Of a stretch of 21,994 nt of DNA, positions 15,977 through 21,994 are shown in pieces (position 1 is the stretch's first letter; each line of letters opens with the position of its first letter). A program made the translations under genes and the position numbers. The notes beneath the pieces were generated by a model. That model was not told where the DNA came from. It saw only the letters and a program-made list of their open reading frames with translations, and did no database searches. Origin of the DNA: CAVURW01 sp963743595. GTDB lineage: Bacteria; Verrucomicrobiota; Verrucomicrobiia; Methylacidiphilales; UBA1321. The stretch lies in contig CAVURW010000123.1 of assembly GCA_963743595.1 (NCBI GenBank), positions 1-21,994 of the forward strand. Direction: 5' to 3'.

Positions 15977-17638
15977 TTAATCGACCGAATTGCTTGTCGC
16001 TTGTTGTACAGGCGACTGAGTCGGTTTTGGCGTGGGAAGGGGTCGGTTATTGAGGTCGGTATCAAGGATTTTGATCGAGAGATTTCCCACGATTCCGGAG
16101 ATGGACGATTCGAAATCGGGGTGATCTTCATCCAGAGCCGTTTTGCCGAGCGCGATATGTCCCACATCGTAGCCGTAGAGCGCGGCGTCCATGGGCATCC
16201 ACTCGTTAGGCCCCACATAAGCCTCTGCCCACATATGAAAACCGAAGATGCCATGGCTCACGTCGCCGGTCACGTTGGCGTAGAGGTCTTCATTCGGGGC
16301 AACGTAGCAGAGACCGACCACACAGCGCGTGGGCATACCGGCCGCCCGGCCCATGGCAGCACAGAGAACGGCGTGCTCCTTACAATCCCCCTCCCGGCAA
16401 ATGGCCGTTGCACGAGCCGTTAAAAATCCCAGCCGCAGGTCCTTTTTGGTAATGTAATACCGGACGTAGGTCTCGATACGCCGTGCGGCGATCACCGGGT
16501 TGCGCTCACCCTGCAATGCATCTTGCGCCAGGGTTTTCACCTCGATCGAATCACTTTCCAGATAGCGGGAAGGCTTCATGTAGTCGGCCAGGTTTGGCGT
16601 GCTTTTCAAGGGCAATTCAAATCCAGCGTTCTCCGGGGCAAAGTCTGAGGAATAGACAGCGACCTGCGCTTTTCCCGGTTCCGATTTCAGGACCTCTTGA
16701 GTGGAAGCATCGCCCTTCCAGATCGGAAGCTCGTCCTTGTAATTTTGGACTGTGAGGAGGTAGACCGCTTTCCCCAGTTTGGTCGGTGTCAACAGCGTAC
16801 GGTCGGGGCGAATCAGCGATGTCGTAAAAACCTCCACGCCATCCAGCGGCTTGCTGCATTCGTCCTTGGAACTAACGCGCTCAATCATCAATCCAAAGCC
16901 GGGAATGTAAACCTCTTCCGTAAGCAGCGTGTGATCATCCTTTGTCCAATTCGCCACAGAATCCTCGTTCGACGAATCATCGGTCACCATCACCTTCCAC
17001 AAATCTTGCGGACCGCCCCCTGTGTCATGACTCTCTTTATCGATCACTTCCGCGGTCACCTTCACGGACTTGTCAGGGTGATCCGTGGAAAAGGTTTTGA
17101 ACTCAGCTTTCGTGCCCTTTTCAAGCTTCAAACTTTGCATCGAACGGAACAGAGCCGCCGGTCCGATGGTTCCGACGAGCGGCGCACTCACCACATGCGG
17201 CGCGACGCCGGGTGAGTCAATGACGAATTGGTCGCCTTGCTTATTCGCCGTGAGACGCCCTGCAGACTGTGGTGTTTTAAACGTCCTCTCGAAGCTCAGA
17301 ACTTGGCCATCTGGATCTTCCACTGTAACTGTATCATTGACCGTTTTGAGGTTGTACCCCTGTCGCTCCACCAGCGACTCCTCATGCGCTTCCGTAATAA
17401 AATGGTTGCCCTCCTTACGAATGACCACATGTTCAAATCCAATGCTTTTTCCCTTGGACGTCATCAGCTTCCAGAGATCGGAAATCACCGGGTTCCCGGC
17501 GGAACCTGTGTCTGTCGCGGCGGTCGGTTTTTGATCAACAGCGACGACGGCGTTGGTCCCTGTGCTTACAGAATTGGTCTCTTGTCCCTGAGCCTGGCTC
17601 AAGAACAGGCTCGCAGCCAGTAGTGCCCATCCACGCAT
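15977..17638 (-). CDS. Secreted transglutaminase-like (papain-fold) protein
   Basis: A 553-residue exported protein with a short signal peptide (about 1-18, ending QAQGQE). The C-terminal half has a transglutaminase-like domain with a full catalytic triad: Cys419 in CREGDCKEHAVL, His468 in FGFHMWAEAYV and Asp484 in EWMPMDAAL. The N-terminal ~370 residues are beta-rich with no recognised motif. Such bacterial proteins act as peptidases or cross-linking enzymes in the envelope; the substrate is unknown. AAGGGA lies 2 nt before ATG 17638. It is the first gene of a long minus-strand set leading into resB-ccsA-mqo. Gene order suggests co-expression with cytochrome c maturation, but no direct role in it is known. 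Confidence 0.88.
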   Translation of the reverse strand: MRGWALLAASLFLSQAQGQETNSVSTGTNAVVAVDQKPTAATDTGSAGNPVISDLWKLMTSKGKSIGFEHVVIRKEGNHFITEAHEESLVERQGYNLKTVNDTVTVEDPDGQVLSFERTFKTPQSAGRLTANKQGDQFVIDSPGVAPHVVSAPLVGTIGPAALFRSMQSLKLEKGTKAEFKTFSTDHPDKSVKVTAEVIDKESHDTGGGPQDLWKVMVTDDSSNEDSVANWTKDDHTLLTEEVYIPGFGLMIERVSSKDECSKPLDGVEVFTTSLIRPDRTLLTPTKLGKAVYLLTVQNYKDELPIWKGDASTQEVLKSEPGKAQVAVYSSDFAPENAGFELPLKSTPNLADYMKPSRYLESDSIEVKTLAQDALQGERNPVIAARRIETYVRYYITKKDLRLGFLTARATAICREGDCKEHAVLCAAMGRAAGMPTRCVVGLCYVAPNEDLYANVTGDVSHGIFGFHMWAEAYVGPNEWMPMDAALYGYDVGHIALGKTALDEDHPDFESSISGIVGNLSIKILDTDLNNRPLPTPKPTQSPVQQATSNSVD

Positions 17639-17773
17639 AGTCCCTTGACATTAGCCAACTACCCACGCAGGACCAGATTAATTTTGGGAAAACCAGGACT
17701 TAGCGAGGACTCGAACTCTTTCGCCAAGACGGACAGCTTTGACAGGAGCCCTTTTATATTGTCAGATAGAGGG

Positions 17774-19084
17774 GTGACCGAAAATCTTCTGTTGCCGGAA
17801 GAACGAGTCCGGCTATTCATCGCGGACTTTACCGCATGGAAAAATCAAGGTGGCAGTGTCGAAGACGACCAGTACCTTCCCGAATCCGTTCTTGCCCACT
17901 TCTCCAGCAAAATCACTCCCGATTCACCCGACTCCTACGACATCGCCGAGCAAAACCATCACCCGGAATGGGAAACCGTCCACCACACCGCCCCACCCGG
18001 TAATCGTAAAAAGATTATCGTCACCACGGTCTATTCCAATCCCGACGCCGATTTCATCTTTGATTGGCGTGAATATCACTACCACCTGAAAAAGGGCGCG
18101 CGTGGCTGGTTGATCGACTCGATCGAATGCTTCGATTCCGACTCCCCTGCCGGCCCGCTCGCCGGATGGTCGATCGAGAAGCTCACCTTTGTGGAGAAAG
18201 TCGACCTGGCAACCGCCAAACCATCGACCTGCCACTTCGAAAAAATCTTTAATCCCCAGCCAGATGCCTTGTTGTCGGATGAACAAACGTACGGCGAGAG
18301 GCGTCGCTCCGCTACCACTCGCTCAGTGGGAACCATCGAGTTTCCCTCTGGAACCATCGCCATTTGGGACGGCAGTTCGGGTGAACCAAGCGCGCCGTTT
18401 TCCCTAAAAGTCCCCACCACTAAAGCCAAAATCACCCTCGCCTTGTTGGGCGATACCATCGGCTCAGTGCGCTTTGAATTTGGAGATGTGGAGCAAATTG
18501 TGTCTCATGTCGAGGCCACCCAGTCCGGTAAAGATTACATTCCGCGCGGAATCGTCGGGATCGGTGATGGCAATGACCTGAGTCATACCTCGCTCCGGAC
18601 GTTGGAGCCGATGTTCAAACAGGTTCTTGCAATGGCATCCATGGGTCCGGCAAACAAGAGACCGGTCCGATTTCAATTCTTCGATCTCAATCCTAACTAT
18701 CCGAAAGGTGGATTCGTGTTTGACGGGTGGAATGGCGATCGCCCCCGGGCCTATTGGGGAGTCGACGCAAAGGGTTTTCCCATCGCGCTGGTCCTCCATT
18801 TCCCAGGCGCTTACTTCCTGACCGAACAGTTTATTGAAAAGGCGGAGTATTCCAAAAAGGACTCCGGCGGGTTTATCCAGACCGAGACGATGAAAGCGCA
18901 CGACCTCAAAATCGCGGTGAAACCCGACGGCACCTTTGAACCGATTGACGACGAGCACCACGCCCGGCGCTTTCGTCTGGAAGAAATCTGTGTCGTCACT
19001 CGATCTGGCATCGGAATGCCCGTTGTCCGACTCCCAGACCGAGCGACAGTTCGCATCCAGTGGAGCCTTGTCGAGGACGTCTAG
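17774..19084 (+). CDS. Hypothetical protein with NTF2-like N-terminus and DUF4241-like middle
   Basis: A 436-residue protein without signal peptide or membrane segments. Residues 1-125 have an NTF2-like pattern: an opening helix (EERVRLFIADFTAWKNQGG), then strands KIIVTTVYSN, DFIFDWREYHYHLKK and GWLIDSIEC. Residues ~185-275 resemble DUF4241, with FPSGTIAIWDG, PFSLKVP, SVRFEFGDVEQIVSHVE and RGIVGIGDGNDLSH. The last ~150 residues are beta-rich and unrecognised. GTG 17774 is chosen. A TTG at 17645 in the same frame would leave only 6 nt to the divergent start at 17638 and adds a segment with rare codons (AGG, AGA, TTA). Both domain types occur in immunity-like proteins, so an immunity or sensing role is possible but unproven. 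The long antisense frame across it lacks domain character. Confidence 0.65.
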   Translation: MTENLLLPEERVRLFIADFTAWKNQGGSVEDDQYLPESVLAHFSSKITPDSPDSYDIAEQNHHPEWETVHHTAPPGNRKKIIVTTVYSNPDADFIFDWREYHYHLKKGARGWLIDSIECFDSDSPAGPLAGWSIEKLTFVEKVDLATAKPSTCHFEKIFNPQPDALLSDEQTYGERRRSATTRSVGTIEFPSGTIAIWDGSSGEPSAPFSLKVPTTKAKITLALLGDTIGSVRFEFGDVEQIVSHVEATQSGKDYIPRGIVGIGDGNDLSHTSLRTLEPMFKQVLAMASMGPANKRPVRFQFFDLNPNYPKGGFVFDGWNGDRPRAYWGVDAKGFPIALVLHFPGAYFLTEQFIEKAEYSKKDSGGFIQTETMKAHDLKIAVKPDGTFEPIDDEHHARRFRLEEICVVTRSGIGMPVVRLPDRATVRIQWSLVEDV

Positions 19085-19421
19085 CGCCTGTTTCGGAAAT
19101 TGCTGTCGAAAATCCTGACTTCCGGAATTGCCATTTCGACTACTTTCGAAATGAGAATTAGATTCAAAGGGTTTAGGGCCGTGTTTGAGGAAGGCAAGGA
19201 AGACAGGCTTTCGAGGTGGTTGTGGGGTGGCGGGATGTTTGGCGGGCCGGAGGTCGCGCTCAGGCATCAGAGGGCTGTGCTGGGCTACGCATTCTCTTGA
19301 GATGCTCAAGGATGCCAGGCTAAACCACAGCCTTGCCAGCCAACTCCAGGGCTTGGTCACCACAGCCACTCGGCTGTCGATACTCAAAGATTACACCGTC
19401 AAACGTACGAGTTCGTCCGAG
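19085..19421. other. Gene-free stretch with overlapping complementary repeats
   Basis: 337 nt without a convincing gene. Short frames on both strands lack domain character. GGCTGTG (19273-19279) pairs with CACAGCC (19326-19332) and encloses a 6-bp stem, CTTGAG/CTCAAG (19296-19301 and 19305-19310), plus short flanking pairs. The 9-mer ACCACAGCC recurs at 19324-19332 and 19359-19367. Its second copy can pair with GGCTGT at 19372-19377 through a 4-nt loop, so mutually exclusive folds are possible. No T-tract follows, so it is not a plain terminator. Confidence 0.4.
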
Positions 19422-19794
19422 TCAGATATAGCTTTTATCAAAGCGGTTTGATTTGCTGGATCGACTGTAAGGTCCGGTCCTCGGGATGGGAGGATTAAGA
19501 ACCCGCGAGGTTAATGCCGCGATTCCCAGAAAACCCAATGCAGCAGACTGCCGAACCTTGACGTTCGAATCATCCAAAGCCTTCACCAGCAGTGGAATCG
19601 CACGCTTCATCGAAGATCTACCATTTACTGTTCCAAGGCTAATCACAAATTTTTGAATGGCAACGACATGGGAAGATTGGTCACTGCTAGCAAGCGTTTG
19701 CTGTAAATCTTTAACAGGGTCGGCTCGAAGAGTTTTGACCTGCAATAGTGATAAATAAGCTAGGTATCAGCAAAAATCGAATGAGCGTTTTCAT
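19422..19794 (-). pseudogene. Frameshifted secreted HEAT-repeat protein remnant
   Basis: On the minus strand, ATG 19794 opens a good signal peptide (MKTLIRFLLIPSLFITIA), but that frame stops after 28 codons (TAA at 19713-19711). The adjoining frame, open from just inside this region to 19422, carries two HEAT-like helical repeats: DPVKDLQQTLASSDQSSHVVAIQKF, then RAIPLLVKALDDSNVKVRQSAALGFLGIA. Joining them needs one indel near 19720-19760. After the second repeat the product turns into SRVLNPPIPRTGPYS, which no longer looks like HEAT, so the 3' end may also be damaged. The remnant starts 21 nt after the DinB-like gene on the same strand. A sequencing error in one base is the alternative to a real lesion. 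Confidence 0.55.
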
Positions 19795-19815
19795 GGGTAT
19801 CGTCTGATTCGTTTC

Positions 19816-20418
19816 TCACTTCAAGTTCTTCAAGATCAACTGAATTTGCTTCTTATGGAGCGGGATGTGGAACGCGGTGATGGTGTACCACCTGGCGGCA
19901 TCGAATGGGCCGAACCAGGGGTGGCTGTACTTGGCGGCGGTTCGTAGATTCGGAAGCGCTTTGGCGGCGGCGACAACTGCATTGCAGGATTCGGTGAACT
20001 TCGGGATAACGGATGAATCGATGTCCGGTCCCGGTTTGACCGTCGCCGTGTCTGCGGCATTAGCAGGAACGTGACCTGCGCCGAGACCCGTAATGATGTC
20101 CGCGAAGAGAAAGTTGCAAATGTGGAGGTGTTCCAGGGTCATGTAAACCGACCAATAACGGCTGCTGTCTTCCAGGCCGGGCAGACGCGGAATCAACGCC
20201 GGTTGGCTGCATTGCTCGGGGGTGTGGGCGTTAACGATCTGGAGGATGGCGTCGCGTTCTGATTCGATTTTCGCTTCGTTTTTAGCTGGGGAGCCGAAAG
20301 CGTGCGTGAACGTAAACATCGTCTTGCCAATGAGCCGCTCGAAATTCGGGATTCCCGCCCCGGGTGGAGCGAGAGTGGGAGGTGCGGAGGCAACGATAGC
20401 AGGATTGGAGGTGCTCAT
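19816..20418 (-). CDS. DinB-like / DUF1569-type four-helix protein
   Basis: A 200-residue cytoplasmic protein of the DinB/YfiT-like four-helix-bundle type. These are often metal-dependent thiol transferases or hydrolases. Visible features: a Pro/Ala-rich N-terminal ~25 residues, helix 1 around FERLIGKTMFTFTHAF, a middle helix YMTLEHLHICNF with two His residues, the family-like stretch AKYSHPWFGPFDAARWY, and a final helix AFHIPLHKKQIQLIL with the H-x-x-x-H-x-x-Q metal-ligand pattern. Length and His spacing fit the family; the substrate is unknown. It is divergent from the HxlR regulator gene with 63 nt between starts, and a paired palindromic site lies next to its ATG. HxlR control of this gene is therefore likely. 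Confidence 0.75.
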   Translation of the reverse strand: MSTSNPAIVASAPPTLAPPGAGIPNFERLIGKTMFTFTHAFGSPAKNEAKIESERDAILQIVNAHTPEQCSQPALIPRLPGLEDSSRYWSVYMTLEHLHICNFLFADIITGLGAGHVPANAADTATVKPGPDIDSSVIPKFTESCNAVVAAAKALPNLRTAAKYSHPWFGPFDAARWYTITAFHIPLHKKQIQLILKNLK

Positions 20419-20459
20419 TTGCTTGCAAAAATAAACTAATTAACTTTTGCTTTGCAAGC
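20418..20459. promoter_or_regulatory. Operator-like double dyad in the DinB-like/HxlR intergenic region
   Basis: GCTTGCAAA (20421-20429) and TTTGCAAGC (20451-20459) are a perfect 9-bp inverted repeat with a 21-nt spacer. Each arm sits in a small dyad of its own: TTTGC-TT-GCAAA (20418-20429) and TTGC-TTT-GCAA (20447-20457). On the minus strand TTGCAA (20457-20452) and TTATTT, 17 nt apart, form a possible promoter for the DinB-like gene that overlaps both arms, so binding would block it. HxlR regulators usually bind such repeats beside their own gene. Confidence 0.6.
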
Positions 20460-20481
20460 GATTTTTGATTATCCAAGGAAG

Positions 20482-20892
20482 ATGCAAAGCGAGAGTGAGA
20501 AGGAGACTGCGAATCGAAGGTCCACGTGTCCCGTGGCGTGTGCGCTCGATATTCTGGGCGATAAATGGACGCTACTGGTGATCCGCGATTTGTTCCTCGG
20601 GCGCTCGCGCTTTAAGGAATTTGCGCAGTCCCCGGAAGGCATTCCCACGAACATCTTGGCGGATCGTCTGGAGCGTTTGTTGGATCGTGGATTGGTCGAT
20701 CAGGTCGCTGTGGAAGAGGGGGCGAAGCGGCAGATGTACCGCCTCACGGAGAAGGGCAAGGCGCTCGGGCGTGTTTTGCGCGAGCGATACGACTTTGACT
20801 GTTGTAGCCGCCTGCTTCGACTCATCGTATTGCTTCGCAGGCTTTCTTCAGGAGCGCGCTCATTGAGACCTTCCAGTAGCCCTTCAATGTAG
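20482..20892 (+). CDS. HxlR-family transcriptional regulator with altered 3' end
   Basis: A winged-helix regulator of the HxlR/MarR-like family that acts as a dimer on DNA. From ATG 20482 (AAGGA 2 nt upstream) the protein has 136 residues. The family core runs CPVACALDILGDKWTLLVIRDLFLG (16-40, with the N-terminal Cys16 that senses thiol stress in several members), RFKEF, IPTNILADRLERLLDRGLV (54-72, recognition helix) and MYRLTEKGKALG (85-96, wing). After about residue 101 the sequence no longer looks like the family's last helix and becomes Arg/Leu/Ser-rich. It overlaps the convergent XRE gene by 71 nt. The 3' end has therefore probably been replaced, though the DNA-binding core is intact. 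An in-frame TTG at 20452 inside the operator is rejected. Confidence 0.85.
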   Translation: MQSESEKETANRRSTCPVACALDILGDKWTLLVIRDLFLGRSRFKEFAQSPEGIPTNILADRLERLLDRGLVDQVAVEEGAKRQMYRLTEKGKALGRVLRERYDFDCCSRLLRLIVLLRRLSSGARSLRPSSSPSM

Positions 20893-21616
20893 CCAGATTC
20901 GGCAGTGAAACGTCGAAGAGGTCGGCCCGAATTTCCTCCGCAGGCATGAGGAACTCTGATGCAACCACGTCGACTTCCTTCTCCATGCGTTCGTTCGGGA
21001 TGTGGTGCATGATTATGTGACCAATCTCGTGTGCGAGCGTGAAGCGCAGCCGATCTGTCGTTATCGCAGAATTTACAAGAAACAGCGGAACTCCATCGGG
21101 TAAGAACTGGCTGAGAGCATCAATATCCCGAGTTCCAAAATCACACACCAATACGATCCCCCCGGCATCTTCGATTGCGCGAATAACATTCTGTACCGGA
21201 CCAGGGGGAAGCTTCCAAACCGAACGAAGCATGCGCGCAACCAACGCCGGATCTCCGTATTCGTCGATGTCCAGACTGACGAATTCATTGTCTGGCATGA
21301 GTTCTACGGCACTCAGGAGATTGCCAACTTGAATACGCCTCACATTGATAATTCCCAACAATTGGCGCATGCGCTGTTCTGGACTTTTTTTCCTAGCGCG
21401 ATGATAGGTACACCCGCTTCCGAATCGCTTGATCTGCTCCTTGAGGAAAAAGAACTCTTCACGGTATCCAAGAATCACCGCAAATGCTTTTAGCTGCGAA
21501 TCCGTCGGCTCTCGCAAACCATTTTCTATTTTTGAAACTGTAGCCTGAGTCATGCCCAGAGAGTTGGCCAAATCGCTTTGCGTAAGGCCGCGTGATTCTC
21601 TCGCGAGAATCAGCAT
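20822..21616 (-). CDS. XRE HTH plus ImmA/IrrE-type metallopeptidase, truncated
   Basis: A regulator-protease fusion of the ImmA/IrrE group, of the kind that controls mobile elements or acts as an antitoxin. From ATG 21616 it has 264 residues. The XRE helix-turn-helix spans about 1-55 (LTQSDLANSLGMTQATVSKIE), and the zinc peptidase motif is LAHEIGHIIMH at 194-204, with a third-ligand region MEKEVDVVASEFLMP. The product ends at ATLKGYWKVSMSALLKKACEAIR, whereas family members continue for tens of residues, so the 3' end looks lost. At the 5' side the same frame extends to ATG 21685 behind a strong ribosome binding site, but a TAG at 21620-21622 (codon 22 of that longer frame) interrupts it just before the family start EMLILARESRG. 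The gene is probably decayed, unless translation re-initiates at 21616. Confidence 0.8.
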   Translation of the reverse strand: MLILARESRGLTQSDLANSLGMTQATVSKIENGLREPTDSQLKAFAVILGYREEFFFLKEQIKRFGSGCTYHRARKKSPEQRMRQLLGIINVRRIQVGNLLSAVELMPDNEFVSLDIDEYGDPALVARMLRSVWKLPPGPVQNVIRAIEDAGGIVLVCDFGTRDIDALSQFLPDGVPLFLVNSAITTDRLRFTLAHEIGHIIMHHIPNERMEKEVDVVASEFLMPAEEIRADLFDVSLPNLATLKGYWKVSMSALLKKACEAIR

Positions 21617-21649
21617 TTCCTATTGAATTTGCAGACTTGTCTCTGCAAA
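21593..21649. promoter_or_regulatory. Two perfect dyads flanking the XRE-ImmA start codon
   Basis: TGATTCTC (21593-21600) and GAGAATCA (21605-21612) form an 8-bp stem. In the minus-strand mRNA its loop is GCGA, a GNRA tetraloop, and it covers codons 2-8 of the 21616 start. TTTGCAGA (21628-21635) and TCTGCAAA (21642-21649) form a second 8-bp dyad with a 6-nt spacer, 11 nt before that ATG. They may be autoregulatory operators or mRNA folds controlling initiation. Confidence 0.5.
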
Positions 21650-21681
21650 CAGACCCGACTGGTCGGCGCTTGCATGAGATT

Positions 21682-21994
21682 TCATTTATACTCCTGTCCG
21701 GCAGATTTCCTTGAAACCTTCGGCTGTACTACGGTTGGCTGCTGCCTTGGACGGACGCGGCGCTTCGTTGTTTGGGTGTCTGCTGCTGGCGTAGCAGGCA
21801 ACGCCACAACGGGGGCGATCATTGCACCCAATTCCTTGTCGATGTCGATCTCATAATGGACTTTTTTCCAACTTGGAGGGTGATGAGGTGATTGTCGATC
21901 TTTTGTTTGAGTGGGTCTAAAATCCAGCCGAGAGTAAGGTATGTTCCCGGCAGGATACCGGGGATGTTGTGCTGTTGCTGTAACAGCATGATCT
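21682..21994 (-). pseudogene. Partial upstream partner gene with frame change at A_AAA_AAG
   Basis: The 5' part lies outside the window. From 21994 one frame reads a plausible protein (NIPGILPGTYLTLGW, then DPLKQKIDNHLITLQVGKK) and stops at 21819. The frame one base back continues sensibly right after the heptamer A_AAA_AAG (minus strand, 21867-21861): KVHYEIDIDKELGAMIAPVV, then a Pro/Thr/Arg-rich basic tail ending SAGQEYK at TGA 21684-21682. The heptamer is in the correct phase for -1 slippage, so either recoding or a lost A in the A run explains the join. The stop overlaps ATG 21685 of the XRE-ImmA frame as ATGA, showing a coupled gene pair. I do not recognise the protein family. Confidence 0.5.
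21691..21695 (-). promoter_or_regulatory. Strong ribosome binding site for the original XRE-ImmA start
   Basis: AGGAG on the minus strand, 5 nt (TATAA) before ATG 21685. It is the clearest Shine-Dalgarno site in the window and decides that translation originally began at 21685 rather than 21616. It lies within the last codons of the upstream partner gene. Confidence 0.6.

Noticed and set aside
17645..17773. N-terminal extension of the NTF2/DUF4241-like protein from TTG 17645, and a TTGACA -35 box at the same place
   Set aside because: It would leave 6 nt between divergent starts, and the codons are atypical. The TTGACA has no -10 element at a suitable distance.
18464..19387. 307-codon open frame on the minus strand opposite the NTF2/DUF4241-like gene
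   Set aside because: It is poor in domain-like patterns, Pro/Arg/Ser/Phe-rich, and mirrors a plus-strand gene with better codon use and recognisable segments.
21623..21856. 77-codon plus-strand frame near the right end
   Set aside because: Cys/Gly/Thr-rich with no motif, and it opposes the better-supported minus-strand gene pair.
21822..21994. Upstream continuation of the right-end gene in the basic -1 frame (reads YPAGNIPYSRLDFRP)
   Set aside because: That frame is open but rich in Pro, His and Arg, like a shadow. The other frame has alternating hydrophobic strands and joins smoothly at the heptamer.
1..21994. CRISPR array, tRNA or rRNA genes, complete insertion sequence
   Set aside because: No regularly spaced repeats, no cloverleaf-like segment, no rRNA-like sequence, and no transposase with terminal inverted repeats could be seen by eye.

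Overview
The window looks like a bacterial chromosome segment of moderate to slightly high GC with few strong Shine-Dalgarno sites. The gene content fits a Verrucomicrobiota/PVC-type organism: a split ResB-CcsA (System II) cytochrome c maturation pair, an Mqo-type malate dehydrogenase, a secreted transglutaminase-fold protein, and several lineage-type small proteins. The phylum is an inference from overall character, not from a marker gene.

Layout. (1) Positions 1-4994 (+) are a tight operon: the 3' end of a DUF5691-like gene, a MoxR-type AAA+ ATPase (YehL-like), a DUF5682 protein (YehM-like) and a VWA protein (YehP-like). (2) Positions 5020-6521 (+) hold pgl and rpe, two pentose-phosphate enzymes. 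They end at a bidirectional hairpin that lies inside the 3' end of a convergent 8-oxoguanine-type DNA glycosylase. (3) Positions 6535-8641 (-) hold that glycosylase, a small secreted protein and an unrecognised helical protein. (4) Positions 8731-9594 (+) are a YgfZ/GcvT-like folate protein, separated by a long hairpin from the next block. (5) Positions 9655-17638 (-) are six co-directional genes, read in the order transglutaminase-like protein, resB, ccsA, mqo, TPR protein and coiled-coil/winged-helix protein. They concern cytochrome c maturation and respiration. (6) Positions 17774-19084 (+) encode a protein with an NTF2-like N-terminus and a DUF4241-like middle. A gene-free stretch with overlapping complementary repeats follows. 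(7) Positions 19422-21994 are a visibly eroded accessory region. It holds a frameshifted HEAT-repeat gene, an intact DinB-like gene divergent from an HxlR regulator with paired operator-like dyads, a truncated XRE-ImmA/IrrE gene carrying an in-frame amber codon, and an upstream partner whose frame changes exactly at an A_AAA_AAG heptamer.

How the genes work together. The MoxR/DUF5682/VWA genes probably form one machine: an ATPase remodeller, a large client or effector and a MIDAS adaptor. ResB and CcsA together deliver and attach haem to apocytochrome c, and Mqo feeds electrons into the same respiratory chain. The most interesting points are the DUF5682 N-terminus, which carries TraB/ChaN/EreA (TIKI)-like motifs next to a MoxR-VWA pair, and the cluster of lesions or recoding signals at the right end, where two convergent genes appear to lose their 3' ends at the same junction.
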